Shown here piece after piece: positions 57,200 to 64,000 of a stretch of DNA of 64,000 nucleotides. The notes under the pieces are model-generated. The model was not told where the DNA came from. It was given only the letters and a program-made list of their open reading frames with translations, and made no database searches. This DNA is from Tetradesmus obliquus (lineage: Eukaryota; Chlorophyta; Chlorophyceae; Sphaeropleales; Scenedesmaceae). The DNA is taken from contig CP126192.1 of NCBI GenBank assembly GCA_030272155.1, positions 2,142,501-2,206,500 on the forward strand, in the 5' to 3' direction. Both the position numbers and the translations under genes were made by a program. Position 1 is the stretch's first letter; every line of letters begins with the position of its first letter.

Positions 57200-60100
57200 C
57201 TATGACATGAACCTCACCAGCAGTGCTGCTGCATGGTGCGGGTCAGCAGCAGGCTGCCTGCCCAGCACACCACTGACAGCGGCTGCTGCTGCAGCACTCC
57301 TGGACTGTGCCTTGGCAGTGGAAGCTGCGCTGTGCCTGCTATTGCTTCCCAACTTTTCTAGCTCAGGCTCCCCACCCTGCTGCTCTCCTATGCTAGCCGC
57401 CGCAGCACCTGCTGTTGCTGTTGCTGCTTCGCTGCCAGTGCTGGTCACTGCAGCTGCCTCCACGCTGCCCCAAGGCCTCATCGCCAGCAGCAGCGCAGCA
57501 GTAGCCAGCCTGCGGTACTCCAGCGGGTCCTGAGCAGCTGCCTTGGCCAGGCTGGCCTGCAGCGCTGACACAGCATCATACGCAGCCTTCCATGCTGGGT
57601 CGACAAACGGGACTCCTGTGGGCTGGGGCGTGCTTGGGACGGCTGCTGCTGGTGCCACCTGAGGAGGCTGCACGATGCCGCTGTCAGCAGCAGTGGCAGC
57701 ACTGCTGGCATTGGCAGCGCAGCTTGTTTGCTGTCTGCCCGAGGCTGAAGGCTGTGGCTGTGCTGCAGCAGCAGCTGCAACGCTGAAGCTGATGGCGTAG
57801 GTGTCATGGCTGGCGGTCAGTGCCAGGCGCTGCCCAGGATGCACACAGTGCTCAGGCAGCAGCTGCACAGCCTGCAGGGCAGCAGGCAGCACCACAGTAG
57901 CAGATGGAGAATGTTGCTACACAATGTGTCAGCTGCTGCAGGCCTGCTGCAGTGCACCAAGTGCCATGGCAACAAGCGACACGGCAGGACTATGCGGCAG
58001 GTGTAACGCGGCCGTGTAATCAGTTTCCTGTGATATGCTCAGATCCAGTGTGAATGTGTCATAGTGCCGACATGCACCTGTCCCTGCAGACAGCACACGC
58101 TACAGTCACAGCAACGGGTGAGAATGTGGCAGATATGGTTACATCGATATGTGGCACGCATGCTGGTGCTGCCAACATGTTGCACCCTACCTGCTTCCAA
58201 GTGGTGTGCTGCCCCTGCTGCTGCACATTGATGTACGGGCTGCTGCTGAGCCATGTCTGCTCGTCCAGTTGCAGCTCAAACCAAAACGCCACTGCATTGC
58301 ACACGCCCGCCGCATCTACAGCAAACTCCAGCTGCTGTGCTGCAGCCTGGAAAGCTGTCAGGGGGTCAGGACAGTTGAAGTCGAACTCAAAGGCCAGCTG
58401 CGGCTGCGCCAGCGGCAGCCAGTGCGGGCCAGCCTCTGCACAACTGCTGCCATCCGCACTGCTGCTGCTGCTGCTGCTGCTGCTGGTGGTGGTGGTGTCG
58501 TTGTGGTGGCTTTGTCTGAGGTTGGCTTCCAAATAGTCCGGCTGCCAGGCGTAGCATCGCAAGGGGCTGGGGTCGCAGATGCCCTGCAGGGCTGGTGCCA
58601 CCTGGATGTTGTACTGGATGGGCTGGCAGTACACCTGCAGCACAGAGGGAAACACAGCAAGCTGGTGCTAACTCGCTATGATCTAGGATAAACAAGTGTG
58701 TGACTGCACTGGGTGAGAAAGCACTGTGATGCACACTATATGCAGGCACGAAGATAGCAGCAAACACCTCAGCAGGCGTACCTTGGCAGCACCTGGCAGC
58801 ACCCTGCCGCCTGGGCTGGACAGCAGCTGTGCGCGTGCAGCTGCCACAATGTGCAGCGCTCCCTCTCCAATCAGCCCACAGTCAAACACCTGCGGAGAAT
58901 CATGGTCAGCACACAGCCTTTCAAATTGGAAAAGGTTGTTGGAAGTAGCACCTAAACCCAAGCAGGAAGTTTGAAGGCCACAAGTCATGGTTTGGAGAAA
59001 ATAAGAGCGCTGAGATCCTGAACTGCATGTTGATGCCCTGAGTATTACATGTAAGCAGAGAAACATTGAAGCTGCCGTTGCTTCTACCCACCACTGCTGC
59101 AACTCCTCGTCCAAGGCTCTTCAAGGCTGCGGTCTGCTGATAAGGCGATTCTGCGTCGGCTTGATATCGATCTATCCCTCAGGTGAGCAGTGTTGCTTGT
59201 GGTTTGCAACTTCTTACTCGTGCCTCGAGACGCATTGATGGTTCAAACTTGCGGGTGCCTTGATCGGCTATGCGTTTGTCTAAATGTTCTATTGTTCTTT
59301 AAGGTAGTACTTGCAAGTCAGACGTAGCTCACCTCAAACGCCAGCAGATCAGCAGGGCGAGGCATGTCGTGGTGCATTGGCCTGTCACTGCTGCTCCCTC
59401 GGCCTTCCACGGACAGGTACCTGCCATCCTTGTGCAGCACACTGATCCTGTTGGCGCAGCCGTCGAGGGCAACAACCGTCTGGGCTGTCTCTGCCAGGTG
59501 CCTGACACTCTCCACTGCTGTGACCCTGTCTGCACCAGCCCTGAGCAGCAACAACACAAGCATGCACAGAGTTAGTTTGTCTTGCTGTCTTGGATTGCTT
59601 CCACCATGCAGGAACTTTGGAACAGAAGCAGTTGACAGAGCGCACGTTGCAGAGCAGCTCAGCATCGGACAGTAACATGGCCTCACTGTTGTCCTGCAAG
59701 TCTGCGGGAGTGGCACGCAGCTCCGTAGCTGCTGCTAGGTGGGCGATGCCTGCCGTTGGCAACAGGCTGATGCAGCTGGCGCCGCAGCAGCAGGTGCCAT
59801 GCAGGCAATTCAACACCAAAGTTCAGGTGGCAAACATGGGAGCGATGCCGCCTGGTGAGCGCGGATGGGTGGGAAGCAGCGTAGCCTACAGCAGCAGCAG
59901 TAATGACTTGCAAAAAGAACTTGCCGCGTATGGTGCATGCATATCATGCAAAGTCGCTGACACGTTGCATGCCAAGCGTGTGGTTGGTGCTACTGCTGAA
60001 GCTGGCCAGCACAGCCGGCACGCGCACTGCAACTACGCGGTCGCACTCCCTGCCATGTGGTTGATCCTGACCTGCTGCTACTGGTGCTGCTTGCTGCTGC

Positions 60101-62780
60101 GTGTAGGCTATGGTGCCGAGGGTGTGCCGCAGTATGGCGAGCCGCCGGCAGCAGCAGCCGGCCAGGTCGGCAGCCCGCCGGTGTTTGTGGACTTTTCTGT
60201 GTACAAGAAGCAGGGCGCCCTGATGGTGAAGCCGATCAAGCCCACCTGGGCGCAGACACCAAACGGCGGCTGGAAGATGGAGAGGTGCGCTGCTGCTGCT
60301 TGCAGGACAGCAGGATGTGTGCAGGACAGCAGGCTGCTGGCGCAGCAGCACTTGAGATGCTTTACAGGAGCTTTGGGGACATTGCAGCAGCTGGGATGTG
60401 CAGCTGTGAACCATGTCGTGGACCTATTGCAGCGGGCAATGGTTCCGCTGGTGCTGAGGAAGCTGGTGGCAAACCACGATTGGACGTCCACACGACAGCT
60501 GCAGCCACAGCTGTAGCGCACAGCAGCGCACGTGTGGGCATCCTTCTGCTGGCCTGGCCTGGCTGACTGTTCGTGCCTGCTGCTTGCAGGAATGGTGCGA
60601 TGCTGTTTGAGCTGGCAAATGCTGTGAGCCCCGGTGAGCGGCGCTACAACTGGGACAAGAAGGTCATGATTGGGCTGCAGGCCAACGAGCTCTCCACCAT
60701 CCTCGCGGAGCCAAATGCAAACCACGATTTCTACCACGACACATGTGAGCTTGCAGCAGCTGCACTGGGTATGGCAGCTCTAGTTGAAGGTCCTAACATA
60801 AGCTTGTAAACAGGGGATGGCAGCAGCTCTAGTTGACGGCCCCGACATAGCTTGTAACCAGGGGATGGCAGCAGAGGGACTCTGGTGTTGGGTTGCATGC
60901 GCTGTGTGAGCCGGCTCTGATGCCAGAAACACTCGTGGAGCAGTGCCGTTGTACGCAGACACACGCAGGGGATGCGTTCTTGTAACCTATCGCGCTTTGC
61001 ATGGCGAGACGCGCATGCCAGACTACATGTCCACGAGCAGCGAGCTATTGATGCACGCACTGATCCGTGTGGTGTGCTGCATGCGCACTGCTTGCTGCCG
61101 CGTTATTTGTGTGCAGTCAAGGGCCAGCAGGGCCGGGAGGGCTCCCTTGTGAAGACGCTCAAGTGGAGCAAGGCACCCGATGGCAAAGCGTACTTCATCA
61201 ACGCCACCGTCAAGGACACCGCAAACAGCATTAATAACAGTGTCAGTGTCAGCATGACCCCGGGAGAGTTCTACACATTCGAGCAGCTGATCAAATTTGC
61301 TATTCCCTACATGCTCGGCTGGGACACTGTGTTCACCACCACCTCCCCATGAGCATGCTGCTAGCCCCAATTGGTCTGGCGTGTTGTCTGCGGTGGGGCA
61401 TGCGGCATGTACCTTGCTGATGGATCATGTCTGCTTATGCGTGTCTTTGCAAGCCGTGCTTGCACCATACACCCAAATCGCTAGTGTAACAGCCAGCCAG
61501 CTGGCCAGCTTCGCTTGTTGGCTGTTGGCCATGCGATTAGTGTGCCTCAGCCGCCTGTGGTATGCCCAACACACTGCAGCAATGCATCCGCAGCTTGGTT
61601 GCGGCTGTGAATAAGTAACGCATCGGGCCGCAAGTGCATGGACGAGGCTGCATGCAGCACTTTAGCAGTTGCTGAAGCGTTGGGACGCCTTGTTGCTGTC
61701 AGGTGCTGTGCTGTCTGTGAGCACATCTGCGGTCATGCAATGACCGACCCCGCAATCAGTGCTGTGCACACTTCAGAACCGGATTGGAAAGTACAAGCTG
61801 GTGCGCATGTACATTGCCAGCATGGTTTTCCCGTCATGTTTATTATGTGGAGTGTGTGGTCCAGGTTGTTGATTGTGGGCTCACACAGCTTGGCGCACGG
61901 ACCAGATTTCATCTGGTTTGCATAGTGTTCAGTTGGGTCGCCTGTGATGCAGTGTCTATGAGGTGTGCTGCTTGTTTGCTGACGGGCTTGCAGCACAATG
62001 TACATTAGTGTTGGTGGTGCCACTGCTGTGCTTGTTTTGGCTTGTTCCCTGTGTGCATTCAGCTCGCACTATAAGTGTTCACTGCATGCTGGGGGTCAAC
62101 TGCCAAGCTTTGTACTGTGTGCTGAGCTCCGCTTGGGTGCTGCACTGTGCTGCCATCGACTGCTGCCAACCTGGCAGGTTGCACTTGCGGCAATTGCGTA
62201 CTGTGTGCGTACTGTGTGCATACTATGCAGCTTGCAAGCTGCATTGTAAGCATGGTATGCGAGTGCTGGCTGCTAGCCAAGGGCATCAAGTACAATCTGG
62301 TGCAGCAACTCTTCACGCACCATCCAGGTGCAGTTCTGGCGCAGCCTGATGCGTATGTGTCTTTGGAGCTGCACTGGCACTTCATCTGTTGGCACGGGCA
62401 TGTGCATGGTGGGCAATGCATGCACAAGTCGCTGCATCAGCTTGTGGCGGTTGCGTGCTTGACTCAAGCTGGCTGCCAGTGGTGTTTGTAACTTCAACAA
62501 GGAATACGTGCATAGGCGCATCTGGCAGCAGATCCTGCCCGGATTTTGTATCGCTAAGGTAACAGCAGTCGCGCAGTGCCTGGCTAGCACTATAGTGCAG
62601 AAGCGGCATGCTGACACAGATGTGGGCGCAAGTCATGTGGCACAGCAGGTCTCAACATACAATCATTGCAGGAATTGCTGTTGCAACCAGTGCTCCTGCA
62701 GTGTGCACCCACCTGACGGCCATCATAGACAGCAGCCCTGTGCCAGCGCCAATGTCCAGCACGTGCACTTCACCATCATA

Positions 62781-62824
<44 letters not shown>

Positions 62825-64000
62825 TAGTGTGCTGCACGGCCCGCTGCTGGCGCTGCGCTGCTACTGCCCGCCTGCAAAACACACAGCAGCAAAGCAGCAT
62901 AGCCAACTCAGTTGATGGTACGTGTCGTGCATGCAGCGAGCTGTTGATTCAAGGTTGACAGCAGCAACAAGCAAAGCCGAGCCAGCGCTGGCAGCACTGG
63001 TATGCCGATCCACCCTACTACTCAGCCAGCACCAGCAGTACACATGGATTCAACCGCACCTGATGGCTGCATCGTAAGCGCTGTTGCGCGCCTCATCTCC
63101 CAGCATGTCAAAGTGCCAGCGAGGCAGCATTGCATGACGAGGCACACCATGCGGCGACCATGTGTAGCCACGCAATGCATCGCTGCTGCTGCTGCTGCTG
63201 CTGCCAGTGCTGCTGCTGCCACTTGGGGACGGTGCTTGGCTGTCAAGCCTGGCAGGTGGCTGCGCAGCTGGTGTGCAAGCAGCGGCAGCGAAGTGCAGGC
63301 GCAGCTGCTGCACCACGCTTGTGTGCACGGTCACCTGTGAGGCGGGAGGCTTGCTGCTGGGGCGCTGCTTTTCCTTCCGCTGCTGATGCCGCTGCTGCTG
63401 CTGAGGGAAGAGGTCTAAAGCTAATGCATTGTCCAGGTAGTACAGACCTAGCCCGAAGCTGTTGCTGACCGCTGCCGGCGCAGCCTCAGTGCTGCCACTG
63501 CTGCTGTTGCTGCCACCGCAATCGCTAGCTTTCCTCAGACTCGCACTGCCGGCAGTATGCTCTTGGCAGGGACTGCTTGGCAGGGTGTGTGGGCCTGTGC
63601 TGACTGATGCGCCTCCCTGAGCATGCAGCTCAAACCACACCAGCAGCGCATCACAATCACCGTGAAGCTTTGTGCTGCTGCTGCTGCTGCTGTTGCTGTT
63701 GCTGCTGCTGCTGGTGCTGCAGTGGGCTGCGGGAGGGGCGCCAGCAGCAGCTGTGTACTGCCTGAGGTCAAAGGAAAGCAACTCAAATGGAGCGGACGCC
63801 GATTGGAAGCAGCGTGGCCTGCAGAATGCAATGCAAGGCGCAGCAAACGTGTCAGTATCAGGCTAGTGCTCACGATCGGCGCTGCTTCACGTGACAGCTG
63901 CAGTGCAGCGTACAGCTATGCTAGGGGCGCAAAACAGCATGCCGGCCCACCTGTCATGCTCAATGCGCTCGATGGTCGGGTGCCACTTGTACTTGCTGAC
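57200..64000 (-). CDS. PRMT7-like protein arginine methyltransferase, 5' end beyond the window
   Basis: Minus-strand exons, all in frame: 64000(open)-63951, 63818-63060, 62871-62713, 59540-59333, 58889-58782, 58634-58191 and 57871-57200. The enzyme transfers methyl groups from SAM to arginine. A complete catalytic module is visible: the WHFDMLGDEARNSAYDAAIR helix, motif I VLDIGAGTGLLSMMAV, AGADRVTAVE, HDMPRPADLLAFE, and FEVFDCGLIGEG with both Glu of the double-E loop. A beta barrel follows (FEFDFN, GVCNAVAFWFELQLDE, SSSP, TTWKQAVQLLP, LTASHDTYAISF). Upstream, exon 63818-63060 carries another barrel-like segment (FELLSFDL, ALLVWFELHAQGG, VSTGP), so a first module probably lies outside the window, giving the tandem PRMT7/PRMT9 plan. 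The C-terminus after the barrel is Ala-rich and does not match a second catalytic site. The WHIRLY gene occupies the 3172-bp intron 62712-59541. Confidence 0.86.
59677..61352 (+). CDS. WHY: WHIRLY single-stranded DNA-binding protein (248 aa), nested in a PRMT intron
   Basis: Exons 59677-59854, 60107-60284, 60590-60744 and 61117-61352 join in frame. WHIRLY proteins bind single-stranded DNA in plastids, mitochondria and nucleus and protect organelle genomes against illegitimate recombination. The N-terminal 50 residues (MASLLSCKSAGVARSSVAAA with many Arg, no acids) are a typical organelle transit peptide. The whirly domain follows: VFVDFSVYKKQGALMVKPIK (the KGKAAL region appears as KKQGAL), NGAMLFELANAVSPGERRYN, WDKKVMIGLQANELSTIL, HDFYHDTFKG, LVKTLKWSKAPDGKAYFINA, and TPGEFYTFEQLIKFAIPYML ending in GWD. 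Length is normal. The whole gene lies within one intron of the minus-strand PRMT gene; TGTAA follows at 61485. Confidence 0.93.
60783..60880 (+). repeat. Two-copy tandem repeat of about 48 bp in WHIRLY intron 3
   Basis: GCAGCTCTAGTTGA(A/C)GG(T/C)CC followed by ACAT(A)AGCTTGTAA and CAGGGGATGGCAGCAG occurs twice head to tail, with a few substitutions. It lies just after the 5' splice site region of the intron. Confidence 0.85.
61485..61489 (+). terminator. TGTAA poly(A) signal, WHIRLY
   Basis: TGTAA 133 bp after the WHIRLY stop, in G+T-rich sequence; it would end the nested transcript inside the PRMT intron. Confidence 0.55.

Noticed and set aside
62382-62636. Minus-strand ORF (84 aa) inside the large PRMT intron
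   Set aside because: No motif, no splice support, and the flanking PRMT exons join perfectly without it.

Overview
This is nuclear DNA of a eukaryote, most likely a chlorophyte green alga. Spliced genes lie on both strands with GT..AG introns of about 0.1-3 kb. Coding regions and introns are full of CAG/CTG triplets, giving Gln, Ala and Ser tracts. TGTAA, the usual chlorophyte poly(A) signal, lies downstream of several stops. A WHIRLY gene marks the plant lineage, and CFAP299 and a PACRG-like gene imply a flagellum or a recent flagellate ancestor. The repeat style recalls Sphaeropleales, but that is a guess. No rRNA, tRNA, CRISPR array or convincing transposon was seen. Gene models were built by hand by joining exons so that every splice junction keeps frame; exon lengths summed to whole codons in every complete model.

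Layout. 1-5.5 kb: no supported gene, G+T-rich on the + strand. 5.6-8.8 kb (-): a 777-aa menin-like protein, head to head with RPAP3 (9.0-10.9 kb, +). 11.9-13.8 kb (+): a small secreted glycoprotein. 14.9-20.0 kb (-): a calpain-like protein with three C2L domains whose catalytic Cys, His and Asn are all replaced. 20.3-22.8 kb (-): PACRG-like ciliary protein. 23.3-25.1 kb (-): CFAP299. 25.7-28.0 kb (+): SPT2 histone chaperone. 29.2-30.2 kb (-): F-box/coiled-coil protein. 30.6-34.4 kb (+): an unrecognised 962-aa protein with two NPF motifs. 35.7-36.7 kb (-): OXLD1-type oxidoreductase-like protein. 37.0-38.7 kb (+): METTL21-type methyltransferase. 39.5-49.1 kb (+): a 21-exon ubiquitin-activating enzyme E1 with repeated partial exon duplications. 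50.7-51.7 kb (-): a 102-aa coiled-coil protein. 52.6-53.5 kb (+): a Gln/Ala-rich protein. 54.8-55.4 kb (+): last exons of an unrecognised gene. 57.2 kb to the right edge (-): a PRMT7-like arginine methyltransferase that runs off the window. 59.7-61.4 kb (+): WHIRLY, lying wholly inside a 3.2-kb PRMT intron on the opposite strand.

The content is mostly core housekeeping (E1, RPAP3, SPT2, methyltransferases, WHIRLY) plus a run of three neighbouring minus-strand genes, two of them ciliary and the third a pseudo-calpain. Several genes share short head-to-head upstream regions. The main points for a second look are the menin homologue in an alga, the triple-dead calpain, WHIRLY nested in the PRMT intron, the serial partial-exon duplications in the E1 gene, a perfect 46-bp palindrome, and CTG repeats that form intron 3' ends.
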